Assembly: GCA_024653405.1 (NCBI GenBank)
Contig: JANLGB010000001.1
Coordinates: forward strand, 27,755 to 42,231
Origin: Candidatus Saccharicenans sp.
Lineage (GTDB): Bacteria; Acidobacteriota; Aminicenantia; Aminicenantales; Saccharicenantaceae
Direction of reading: 5' to 3'
DNA length: 14,477 nt
The notes below the pieces were generated by a model. The model searched no databases. It had not been told where the DNA came from and saw nothing but the letters and a program-made list of their open reading frames with translations. Below, one piece after another: positions 6,243-13,777 of the stretch (the stretch's first letter is position 1; every line of letters begins with the position of its first letter). A program made the position numbers and the translations under genes.

Positions 6243-7472
6243 TTGCTCAAGCTGGACCTTATACAAACGGTGGCCTTTGCCGGCCTGGCGCTTTTCCTGG
6301 GCTACGGACTCCGGCGCTGGATAAAGCCGCTCGACCGGTTCAATATCCCGGCCCCGGTCATTGGCGGGCTGCTCATTTCTCTGGCGACGCTGGTCCTTCA
6401 TCATTATCAGATAACACCGGTTCAATTCGACATCACCCTGCGTGACCCGCTGATGATTGCTTTCTTTACCACCATTGGTTTTGCCGCCAGCCTGTCGTTG
6501 CTTAAGGTCGGAGGCCCCCAGGTCTTGATTTTTTTCCTGATGGTGACAGGCATGGTTATTGCCCAGAATATCCTGGGAATAGTCCTGGCCCTGCCCTTCG
6601 GACTCAACCCGCTGCTCGGTGTAATCTGTGGTTCGGTTACCCAGACCGGCGGTCCGGCCACTGCTTTAGCTTTTGGGCCGGTGTTTGAACAGGCGGGAGT
6701 CTCAGCCGCCACCACCGCGGCTGTGGCCGCAGCCATCTTCGGCATCATCTCCGGCGGTTTAATCGGCGGTCCGGTCGGCACCTTTCTCATCGAGAAGAAT
6801 AAGCTGAAGAAGCTGCGGGCGAAAGAGCTGGAAGTGACGGAGATCGAGGCCGAAAAAGTGGTTGAAGAACTGCTGAGCAAGAAAACGAAAGCCGCTTCTC
6901 CGGATGAAGACCGCAGTTCATTTGTTCTTCTGAAAAGTGTGGTCATCATCCTGGTGGCCATGTGGGTCGGCTCCTGGGTCAGCCAGTGGTTTGCCAGCCT
7001 GGGGATAACGCTTCCGGCCTACATCGGGGCCATGTTTGTGGCGGCTATCATCAGGAATTTTGATGACCTGACCGGCTGGCTGGAGCTTGACCAGAAAGTA
7101 ATAGACGATATCGGTCACGTGGCCCTGAACCTGTTCCTGGTGATCGCCCTAATGACTCTCAGGCTCTGGGAACTGGCCGGGCTGTTCCTGCCGATGCTGG
7201 TCATTCTCTTGGCTCAGGTAGTTCTGGTGGGCCTGGGAGCCATGGTGGTTTTCCGGCTGATGGGAAAGGATTACGAAGCGGCGGTCATGAGTGCCGGCTA
7301 CTGTGGTTTTGCCCTGGGCACCACGGCCAACGCCATGGCCAACATGAAAGCCATCGTCGAACGCTATGGCCGGGCTCCGCGGGCTTTTCTGGTGGTGCCG
7401 ATAGTCGGGGCTTTTTTCATCGATTTCACCAACGCCCTGATCATCACGGTCTTCCTTAATTTATTCAAGTAA
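6243..7472 (+). CDS. GltS-like sodium:carboxylate symporter
   Basis: A 409-residue inner-membrane carrier of the glutamate:Na+ symporter (ESS/GltS) family. The family framework is clear: FNIPAPVIGG (33-42), FDITLRDPLMIAFFTT (62-77), a central charged loop (about 184-226) between the two halves, AGYCGFALGTTANAMANM (351-368) and the end FFIDFTNALIIT. The first re-entrant segment reads TQTGGPATA (133-141), where glutamate carriers usually have LTGGHGTA, so the substrate may differ. The start is TTG 6243 with AAGGAG at 6232-6237; the spacing of 5 is short but no in-frame ATG is better. It lies 44 bp after the small subunit as the last gene of the operon, and is thus a likely importer of the acid broken down by the module rather than a housekeeping glutamate carrier. 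Confidence 0.85.
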   Translation: MLKLDLIQTVAFAGLALFLGYGLRRWIKPLDRFNIPAPVIGGLLISLATLVLHHYQITPVQFDITLRDPLMIAFFTTIGFAASLSLLKVGGPQVLIFFLMVTGMVIAQNILGIVLALPFGLNPLLGVICGSVTQTGGPATALAFGPVFEQAGVSAATTAAVAAAIFGIISGGLIGGPVGTFLIEKNKLKKLRAKELEVTEIEAEKVVEELLSKKTKAASPDEDRSSFVLLKSVVIILVAMWVGSWVSQWFASLGITLPAYIGAMFVAAIIRNFDDLTGWLELDQKVIDDIGHVALNLFLVIALMTLRLWELAGLFLPMLVILLAQVVLVGLGAMVVFRLMGKDYEAAVMSAGYCGFALGTTANAMANMKAIVERYGRAPRAFLVVPIVGAFFIDFTNALIITVFLNLFK

Positions 7473-7718
7473 GCCTTAGCTATGTTTGGTGATTAATAAA
7501 GATTAGGGCAGGGCTAGTAGGATAGAATTAGAAACTTGGGACCGGGCCGGGCCGAACCTTTGATTAGACCAATACAATCAGCTGGCCGGCCCCCGCCAAA
7601 AACAGGAATGATTGACCCCGGCTTGGCCAGCCAAGCCTACTCCCGCCGCTGATCATCCACAGCCGGCCTCACAGCCGCAGACTTCAGCCTCGGGCGAGTT
7701 GCGCTTGAAGCCTGTAAC
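7473..7718. other. Convergent intergenic region with nested inverted repeats
   Basis: This gap separates the convergent symporter (+) and M16 (-) genes. GGGCCGG (7544-7550) pairs with CCGGCCC (7586-7592), enclosing TGATT (7561-7565) and AATCA (7576-7580). A second perfect hairpin follows at 7620-7637. No T-run directly follows either on either strand. Beyond the M16 stop, the same minus-strand frame stays open for 21 codons. I see no RNA gene and no convincing promoter. Confidence 0.4.
7620..7637. terminator. Perfect hairpin between convergent genes, possible bidirectional terminator
   Basis: GGCTTGG (7620-7626) and CCAAGCC (7631-7637) form a perfect 7-bp stem with a 4-base loop. It lies about 148 nt after the symporter stop and 82 nt after the M16 stop. 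No adjacent T-run is present on either strand, so intrinsic termination is doubtful; mRNA 3'-end protection is also possible. Confidence 0.3.
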
Positions 7719-9107
7719 TTAAAAATCGGGGTCGGTGATTTTCTTTTCCTGGAACTGTCCGTATTTACTCAGAATTTTCCTGATCTCGTCGCCTTTGCCT
7801 ACCACCACCAGGACGAAATCCTTCTCGGGCAGCAACTCAAGGGCGGCCTTCTTCAAATCTGCGGCCTTAACCGTGGTAATTTCGTTCAGGTACCGGTCGT
7901 AATAATCGAAACCCAGGCCGTAAAAAATAACCCGGAGGTAGGCCCCGGCTTTGCTGCCGTTGGTCTCCAGGGTCTGGGGAAATTGTCCCAGCAGGTAATT
8001 ACGGGCGCTTTCAGCTTCTTCCTCGCTGAAGCCCTTGTCCCGGGCTTTTTTCAGCAGGTCGAAGGTTATGTCCAGCATCTGGCCAATCTGGTCGTTCTTG
8101 GTGTAGGAGCCAGCCATAAACAGACCCCCGTTTTTCCAGGATTGAAAGCTGCTGCTGGCTCCGTAAGTCAGGCCCCTCTTGATGCGCAGCTCGGTGTTGA
8201 GCCAGGAAGTGAACCGCCCGCCCCAGAGGGTGTTCATCAGGCTGGCCCGGGAAGAGATCTTATCGTTGACGGCAAAACCGGGTGAACCCAGGGCGAAGTA
8301 GCTCTGGGTGGCGTCTGGTTTATCCACCAGGATTAACTTCCGGCCCCTGGGTACCGGGAGCGGCAGAATATCCAGGGACGGGGGAGCAGTATTCGGTTTG
8401 GGCCAACACCCGATAGTTTCTTTAAGGAGACCGAGGAGTCGGTCCCGGTCGATGTCGCCCACCACCGCCATAATGGCGATATCCGGCCGGAAGCGGCTGG
8501 CAAAGAATTTCTTGATTTCAGTTAGCGACATTTTTTTCAGGGAAGACTCGGTCCCCGAGGACAGTTGCCCGAAAGGATGGCTGCCGAAATAAGCTTTCCT
8601 GAAATACTGGCGCAGGGCGGCGCCAAGGTTGTCCTTCAGGGACTTAAGAGTGTCGGTCTTTCTGGCCAGCTCCTTTTTATACTCGTCTTCTTTGAAGGCC
8701 GGCGAGGTCAGGCAGTCGGCTGTTATCTGGAGCAGACGGGGCAGATGTTCAACCAGTGCTTCCCCGGATACAGAGGCATATTCCTCGGCGTCGCCGAGGC
8801 TCAACCGGGCTCCCATGAAATCCAGGGCTTCGGCTATCTCTTCGGCACTCATAGTCCTGGTGCCCTTGAGCAGCAGGCTGGTGGTCAGGCTGGCCAGGCC
8901 ATCATAGCCCTGGGGCTCGAAAGCCAGCCCAGCTCCTGGTATGAGCATCCTGAAACTCACCAGGGGCAGCTCCGGGTTTTTCAGGAAATAGACGGTCAGC
9001 CCGTTGTCCAGAACCAATTTTTCTGGCTTCGGTAATCTTTCCACAGCCATAGTTACCACCGGTAATAAAATTGTCAGTGCCAGGATTATGGTCAACAGCT
9101 TTTTCAT
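7719..9107 (-). CDS. Exported M16 family protein, catalytically dead partner subunit
   Basis: A 462-residue M16 (insulinase/processing-peptidase) fold protein with an N-terminal signal peptide (hydrophobic residues 4-20, likely cleaved near MA-V), so it acts outside the cytoplasm. Aligning GLASLTTSLLLKGT (70-83) with the partner's GVSHFIEHMMFNGT shows that the zinc motif HxxEH has become S73-x-x-T76-S77: all three residues are replaced. The second M16 domain keeps the substrate-C-terminus pair R308 and Y315 (RIKRGLTY). This is the division of labour known from mitochondrial processing peptidase and some bacterial heterodimers, where one subunit holds zinc and the other supplies the R/Y pair. 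ATG 9107 overlaps the TGA of the upstream gene (ATGA), with AAGGAGG upstream. It ends in ITDPDF. Confidence 0.88.
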   Translation of the reverse strand: MKKLLTIILALTILLPVVTMAVERLPKPEKLVLDNGLTVYFLKNPELPLVSFRMLIPGAGLAFEPQGYDGLASLTTSLLLKGTRTMSAEEIAEALDFMGARLSLGDAEEYASVSGEALVEHLPRLLQITADCLTSPAFKEDEYKKELARKTDTLKSLKDNLGAALRQYFRKAYFGSHPFGQLSSGTESSLKKMSLTEIKKFFASRFRPDIAIMAVVGDIDRDRLLGLLKETIGCWPKPNTAPPSLDILPLPVPRGRKLILVDKPDATQSYFALGSPGFAVNDKISSRASLMNTLWGGRFTSWLNTELRIKRGLTYGASSSFQSWKNGGLFMAGSYTKNDQIGQMLDITFDLLKKARDKGFSEEEAESARNYLLGQFPQTLETNGSKAGAYLRVIFYGLGFDYYDRYLNEITTVKAADLKKAALELLPEKDFVLVVVGKGDEIRKILSKYGQFQEKKITDPDF

Positions 9108-10429
9108 TTGTTTCCTCCTTGCGGGATCAGTTGGCCCACGGTTTTATTCAGTTCGTGGAAATATTTCTTGGCCACCCCGGGGATATCCTCGCGTTTAACC
9201 TGAGAATAGCGGTCAATCAGGGTGAAGAGTTCCTCGTAGCTTCCGAACAGTAACTCCGAGGCGCCCAGGAGGTTGGCCTTGCCCGAGTTGGTCTGCAGGC
9301 TGAAGTAGAAATCGCTGCGGATGATGTTCAGGGCTTTCTGGTATTCCTGGTCGGTCAGGCCCTGCTCTATAACCTTGTTTAACTCCTCATCGATGATTTT
9401 TTCGATTTTATCCAGGTCCACTCCCGGACGGGGCTTGACGAAGATGCTGAACAGGTAAGGGTCAATTTTTTCATCCAGACCTCCGGACACTGAGATGGCC
9501 AGCTGTTCGTCGCGCACCAGCCGACGGTACAGCCGGCTGCTTTCTCCCCGCAGCAACGGTTTTTCCAGGATGGACAGGGCGAAAAAGTCCGGGTCCTGGC
9601 ATTTCGGGCTGTGGTAGACGACCAGGAAAGAAGGGCTCTGAGCTTCTTTTTTGATGACCACTTCCTTCCGGCCCATCTGGGGCGGTTCGGTGGTGGTAAC
9701 CGGGGGCGGAGGGGTCTGGGAAGGAATGCCGGCATAATATTTTTTTATCAGCTCCAGGGTTTTCTGACTGTCGAAATCGCCCACCACCACCAAGACGGCG
9801 TTGTTAGGGGCGTAATAGGTGCGGTAATACTGAATGACTTCTTCTCGGCGCCAGCTCAGGATGTCGCTCATCCAGCCGATGACATCCCAGTGGTAGGGAT
9901 GGGCCATGATGGCCGTGGCCCGGACATTCTCCTGGAGGATGGCTTCATTATTATTTTCGACTCCCATCCTCCTTTCGGAAGCCACCACTCCCCGCTCGGA
10001 CTCAAAAACCTCCGGGTCAAAGATCAGGCCCTGCATGCGGTCGGCTTCCATCTCGATCATTTTTTCCAGGGCGTGGGGCGGAAACCAGTCGGTGTAGGCG
10101 GTCAGGTCATCGCTGGTGTAGGCGTTGTTGGAGCCACCGTAAAACTCCATGATTCGGTCGAATTCGCCCGGACCGAATTTCTTGGTGCCGTTAAACATCA
10201 TGTGCTCGATGAAGTGAGAAACGCCGGTCAGACCGGGGCGCTCGTTGCGGGAGCCAACCCGGAAGAAGGTATAGTAGGAAATGCTGGGAATCTTGTGGTC
10301 TTCAAAGAAGATGATCTTGAGGCCGTTGTCCAGCTGATGGACTTTGATGTCCTGTGTGGTGAAAGAGGCCTCTAGCATGGCGCTCATCAGAATCAGGCCG
10401 GTGATGAATAATAATATTTTTTTGGGCAT
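9104..10429 (-). CDS. Exported M16 family zinc metallopeptidase, active subunit
   Basis: A 441-residue secreted or periplasmic M16 peptidase. The signal peptide spans about residues 1-21. The inverted zinc motif H72-F-I-E75-H76 is intact, and E152 in GVVASERR lies 76 residues after H76, as expected for the third ligand. NNAYTSDDLTAY and the middle VVVGDFD strand are family hallmarks. The second M16 domain is present. ATG 10429 has GGAGG at 10441-10437, seven bases upstream. The downstream gene overlaps by 4 bp and encodes the inactive subunit, so the two should form a clamshell heterodimer degrading peptides outside the cytoplasm. Natural substrates are unknown. Confidence 0.92.
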   Translation of the reverse strand: MPKKILLFITGLILMSAMLEASFTTQDIKVHQLDNGLKIIFFEDHKIPSISYYTFFRVGSRNERPGLTGVSHFIEHMMFNGTKKFGPGEFDRIMEFYGGSNNAYTSDDLTAYTDWFPPHALEKMIEMEADRMQGLIFDPEVFESERGVVASERRMGVENNNEAILQENVRATAIMAHPYHWDVIGWMSDILSWRREEVIQYYRTYYAPNNAVLVVVGDFDSQKTLELIKKYYAGIPSQTPPPPVTTTEPPQMGRKEVVIKKEAQSPSFLVVYHSPKCQDPDFFALSILEKPLLRGESSRLYRRLVRDEQLAISVSGGLDEKIDPYLFSIFVKPRPGVDLDKIEKIIDEELNKVIEQGLTDQEYQKALNIIRSDFYFSLQTNSGKANLLGASELLFGSYEELFTLIDRYSQVKREDIPGVAKKYFHELNKTVGQLIPQGGNK

Positions 10430-10490
10430 ATGGCCACCTCCAGATTTGGATTCAGGCTGACGGACAGCCGGGTCATTGCTGGCAACCGGA

Positions 10491-10613
10491 CCGATAAAAT
10501 ATCCGTACCGGCTATGATATGCTGGAGGCCGATAAAATTCAAGAAGACGAATTGCCTCATTTAAAATCTAGACGAAATTGATTCGTTGCCGCACGAGAAA
10601 ATCTATACGAAAT
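10491..10613. repeat. Two short direct-repeat pairs upstream of the M16 operon
   Basis: In the 277-bp gap 10430-10706, CCGATAAAAT occurs at 10491-10500 and 10529-10538. A 16-base unit, AAAATCTAGACGAAAT, occurs at 10563-10578 and, with one change (G to T), at 10598-10613. ACGAA (10572-10576) and TTCGT (10582-10586) form an inverted repeat inside and next to the first long copy. The first pair flanks and overlaps the promoter and the second pair lies upstream of it, as regulator sites would. TACCA/TGGTA (10619-10634) is a further short inverted repeat. No regulator is encoded nearby. Confidence 0.45.
10514..10542 (-). promoter_or_regulatory. Sigma70-type promoter for the M16 pair
   Basis: On the minus strand, TTGAAT (10542-10537) and TATCAT (10519-10514) are separated by exactly 17 bp, matching 4/6 and 5/6 of the consensus hexamers. 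Transcription would start near 10507, leaving a leader of about 78 nt before the ATG at 10429. Confidence 0.55.
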
Positions 10614-10706
10614 GATCTTACCATCTGACTGGTAGAGCCCTTAAATACCGGGTAATTTTGGACAGGAAGCAAGGATAAAGGGGAGAGAGATAAATATAAT
10701 AATAAG

Positions 10707-11411
10707 TCAGATGCGGGCCAGGAGCAGGGTCTGGGGGTCGAGTTCCAGGCGCAATTTCTTGCTGGCAATCAGTTCATGGTCTTTGACCAGGTTCAGGCGG
10801 ACCCGGCCGTTATCATGTTCCAGGGTGATGATGATATCCAGGGAGCCGAGGTAATCCTTGAGGACGAAGGGTAGTCCCTGGTCATCAAAGAGCGGGTCTT
10901 CTCCCCGGAGAGAACAGCTGAACCAGAATTCCAGCTGGTGGTCGGCGGCAAATTTTTTGAACAGGGCCAGGTCTGCAGCGCAGGGTAGATAAAAATTGAA
11001 GCCATCAACGATGATGGTTCGGGCCGGGAAGTTTCCCGGTCCCAACAGAGCTTCGATGCTCTTCAAGACCTGCTCGGTCTTCATCCCTTCCTGGCGAAAA
11101 TTCAGGATAACCCGGTTTCTGATAATCCGGTCGTGGACTTCCATCTCGGATTTCAGGTTTTCCCGGTTGGCCAGGTTCTTGAAGATTTCTTCATACCAGC
11201 TGATGATGTAGTCGACCCGGCTGGCGTAGGAAACGTGGATTACGGGTTTACCCTCAAACAGTCGGTCCAGGGCAATCTGCACCAGGCAGGCGGTCTTGCC
11301 CACGCCTTTCCTGGAAGCGAAGACTCCCAGCTGTCCCGGTCCCAGGCCTCCCTTGATATTCTTTTCCAGGGTCTTTATCGGGCTTCTGGCGGAAAGTGTT
11401 TTTCTTACCAT
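10707..11411 (-). CDS. DnaB/KaiC-like P-loop ATPase-fold protein, function unknown
   Basis: A 234-residue cytoplasmic protein consisting of one RecA-like core. Walker A is at 33-40 (SRKGVGKT), with Ser in place of the usual first Gly; replicative helicase DnaB tolerates a similar change there. Walker B is TIIVD (132-136), followed by GFNFY. GLGPGQLGVFAS before Walker A is the lead-in seen in KaiC/RadA/DnaB proteins. No second ATPase domain, zinc finger or helicase primase-binding domain is present, and the C-terminal third (about 190-234) is a beta-rich extension. ATG 11411 with AGGAG (11423-11419) is well supported. It lies 19 bp after EF-G, so the two are co-transcribed. A role in translation, stress signalling or DNA work cannot be decided from sequence. 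Confidence 0.7.
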   Translation of the reverse strand: MVRKTLSARSPIKTLEKNIKGGLGPGQLGVFASRKGVGKTACLVQIALDRLFEGKPVIHVSYASRVDYIISWYEEIFKNLANRENLKSEMEVHDRIIRNRVILNFRQEGMKTEQVLKSIEALLGPGNFPARTIIVDGFNFYLPCAADLALFKKFAADHQLEFWFSCSLRGEDPLFDDQGLPFVLKDYLGSLDIIITLEHDNGRVRLNLVKDHELIASKKLRLELDPQTLLLARI

Positions 11412-11430
11412 TTTTATTCTCCTGCCCCGG

Positions 11431-13518
11431 CTATTTTTTCTGCCCGGCTTCCTGTTGCTGCCGGTGTTCTTCCATCAATTGCTCGGCCAGGAAGTTTGGC
11501 AGCCGGCCGTATTTCAAGAATTCCATGGTGAACTCGGCCTGGCCCTGGGTCATCGAGCGCAGGACGGTGGAGTAACCGAACATCTCGCTGAGCGGCACCT
11601 CGGCCTCGATCCGGGAGTAGGTCCCGTCTTCGATGGAGCTGACGATTATTCCCCGGCGCTGGTTCAGGCTGCCGAAGACCTGGCCGGAGAATTCAGAGGG
11701 AGTCTCCACCACCAACCGCATGACTGGCTCCAGCACCTGCGGCCGGGCCTTCTTGTAGGCCTGCTTGAAGGCACCCTGGGCCGCCATCTGGAAGGCAATG
11801 TCCGAGGAGTCAACCGGGTGGAACTGGCCGTCGGTCAGGACCACCCGCAGTCCGATGATCGGGCTGCCGATGAGCTGGCCCTTTTTAAGCATGGCTTGAA
11901 ATCCCTTGTCACAGGACGGTATGAATTCCCTGGGGATGTGCCCACCCTTGACTTCGTTGACGAATTCATAGCTGCCGTCGAAAGGTTCAAGGTAGCCGAT
12001 GACCCGGCCGAACTGCCCGGCTCCGCCGGTTTGTTTCTTGTGGGTGTAATCAAAATCAGCCCGGGCGGTGATGGTTTCCCGGTAAGCCACTTGCGGCCGC
12101 CCGGTGATGACTTCCACCCGGTATTCCCGCCTCATCCTTTCCACGTAGACATCTAAGTGCAGTTCTCCCATGCCCTGGATGATGGTCTGCTTGGATTCGG
12201 GGTCGATGTACATGCGGAAAGTGGGGTCTTCTTTGGTGAAGCGGTTTAAGGCCCGGGCCAGGCGGTCGGCCGAGAGCTTATCGGCCGCTTCTATAGCCAG
12301 GGAAATCACCGGCTCCGGCACGAAGATGGAAGTCATGGCGTAATTTAACTCAGGGGAACAGATGGTGTCGCCCGAGGCGCAATCCACCCCGAACAGGGCC
12401 ACGATATCCCCGGCTCCGGCTCCTTCGATATCCTCCATGTGGTCGGCATGCATCCGGACGACCCGACCCACCTTGAATCGTTGGCGGGCGCGGGTATTGA
12501 AAAGCTCATCGCCTTTTTTCAGGCTGCCCTGGTAGATTCTGATGTAGGTCAGCTGGCCGTAGGGCCCTTCTTCCAGCTTGAAAGCATAGGAAACGCAGGA
12601 CAGGGCAGGCTCGGCCTTGAGGATGACGGGCTTTTCTTCCTGGTCCAGGTCGAGAGCGATATTTTCAACTTCCGAGGGGTCGGGCAGGAAATTGACGACG
12701 GCATTGAGTAAAAGTTGGACGCCCTTGTTGCGATAAGCCGAGCCCATCAGAACTGGAGTAAAATCCCGGCTGATGGTGCCTTTTCTGATGGCCCGGAGCA
12801 GCAGGTCTTCGTTGACCCGGTCTTCCAGGATGGCTTCGGTGACTTCATCCGAAAACAGCGAGACGGTATCCAGCAACTCTTCCCGGTACTGCCAGGTCAG
12901 GTCTTCCAGCTCGGGCGGGATTTCTTCCTCCCGGACGATCTCGCCGTTGGGCCCGTCGAAATAGTAAGCTTTCAGGCGGATCAGGTCCACCAGCCCCTGG
13001 AATTTGTCTTCCAGACCCACCGGAACCTGGAGCAAGGCGGCCCGTCTTCCCAGCTTGTCGTTAATCTGGTCTTTAACCTTGAAGGGATTGGCTCCGATGC
13101 GGTCAAGCTTGTTGATGAAGGCAATGGTCGGGACATTGTATCTTTTCAACTGCTTGTCGACGGTCAGGGTCTGGGACTGGACTCCCCCGACCGAGCACAG
13201 CACCAGGATGGCTCCATCCAGCACCCGCAACGACCTTTCCACTTCAATCGTGAAATCCACATGTCCCGGGGTATCAATGATATTGATGGAGTGTTCGTTC
13301 CAGGTGACGTTGGTGGTGGCCGAGGTGATGGTGATGCCTCGCTCCCGCTCCAGTTCCATATAATCCATGGTGGCCCCGCCACCTTCCTTGCCTTTGACCT
13401 CGTGGATGCGGTGAATTTTTTTGCAGTAATATAGGATGCGCTCAGTGAGCGTGGTCTTACCGGAATCAATGTGGGCACTGATTCCGATGTTGCGCATTCT
13501 CTCTAATGTCATGTTCAT
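11431..13518 (-). CDS. fusA: Elongation factor G, mtEFG1/spdEFG1 type
   Basis: A 695-residue translational GTPase that drives ribosomal translocation. G motifs are AHIDSGKT (15-22), RGITI (60-64), DTPGH with the catalytic His (82-86), NKLD (136-139) and a GSA motif. Several stretches match the mitochondrial EF-G1/spdEFG1 clade rather than canonical Fus[58 protein letters not shown] and [16 protein letters not shown]. All five domains are present at normal length. Three starts are in frame (TTG 13524, ATG 13518, ATG 13512), none with a strong Shine-Dalgarno site; ATG 13518 is chosen as the first ATG. It is the first gene of a pair with the P-loop protein. Whether it is the only EF-G in the genome or coexists with an spdEFG2 recycling factor or canonical EF-G cannot be seen here. 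Confidence 0.93.
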   Translation of the reverse strand: MNMTLERMRNIGISAHIDSGKTTLTERILYYCKKIHRIHEVKGKEGGGATMDYMELERERGITITSATTNVTWNEHSINIIDTPGHVDFTIEVERSLRVLDGAILVLCSVGGVQSQTLTVDKQLKRYNVPTIAFINKLDRIGANPFKVKDQINDKLGRRAALLQVPVGLEDKFQGLVDLIRLKAYYFDGPNGEIVREEEIPPELEDLTWQYREELLDTVSLFSDEVTEAILEDRVNEDLLLRAIRKGTISRDFTPVLMGSAYRNKGVQLLLNAVVNFLPDPSEVENIALDLDQEEKPVILKAEPALSCVSYAFKLEEGPYGQLTYIRIYQGSLKKGDELFNTRARQRFKVGRVVRMHADHMEDIEGAGAGDIVALFGVDCASGDTICSPELNYAMTSIFVPEPVISLAIEAADKLSADRLARALNRFTKEDPTFRMYIDPESKQTIIQGMGELHLDVYVERMRREYRVEVITGRPQVAYRETITARADFDYTHKKQTGGAGQFGRVIGYLEPFDGSYEFVNEVKGGHIPREFIPSCDKGFQAMLKKGQLIGSPIIGLRVVLTDGQFHPVDSSDIAFQMAAQGAFKQAYKKARPQVLEPVMRLVVETPSEFSGQVFGSLNQRRGIIVSSIEDGTYSRIEAEVPLSEMFGYSTVLRSMTQGQAEFTMEFLKYGRLPNFLAEQLMEEHRQQQEAGQKK

Positions 13519-13571
13519 AGACAAAGCCCGGTTAACAGGATTAAGAATTATTAGACCTTTAACAGGCGAGC

Positions 13572-13604
13572 AATAAGATTATTATCGCTGCTCAGCGTCT
13601 TATT
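13572..13604 (-). promoter_or_regulatory. Imperfect inverted repeat in the EF-G upstream region
   Basis: AATAAGA (13572-13578) and TCTTATT (13598-13604) are exact complements, and directly inside the right arm CGCTG (13586-13590) pairs with CAGCG (13593-13597). The left side has a 7-base bulge (13579-13585). It lies 54-86 bp upstream of the EF-G start and could be an operator or a leader hairpin. No convincing -35/-10 pair was found around it. Confidence 0.4.
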
Positions 13605-13620
13605 TTACCACAGAATGGGG

Positions 13621-13653
13621 AAAAAACCAGAGAGGCGGTCAACTGCCGCTGGT
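13621..13653 (-). terminator. Probable terminator of the amino-acid permease transcript
   Basis: Read on the minus strand, ACCAGCGG (13653-13646) can pair with CCGC (13638-13635) and TGGT (13629-13626), with a small bulge, and is followed at once by six T (the last T of TGGT to 13621, with the A-run at 13621-13626 on the plus strand). It stands about 125 nt after the permease stop and just ahead of the EF-G upstream region, separating the two units. Confidence 0.5.
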
Positions 13654-13777
13654 CTTTAAAGGAGGCTTAGGCCAGCTGTTGGCCGGCAGTTATCAGATAT
13701 CCAGGCCGGGAAATTAGTTACTGAGCAGCTCTCGAATCTCAGGGCATCAGGTCGAAGGATTTATAGAAATCTTGAAA

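Noticed and set aside
9611..10375. Plus-strand open frame of 254 codons
   Set aside because: It is the antisense shadow of the active M16 gene; the product is His/Gly-rich without a domain.
10491..10613. CRISPR-like array
   Set aside because: Only two copies of each of two different short units, with unequal spacing and no cas genes.
11296..13434. Long plus-strand open frames opposite EF-G
   Set aside because: They are shadow frames of a highly conserved GC-rich gene with no domain or ribosome site.
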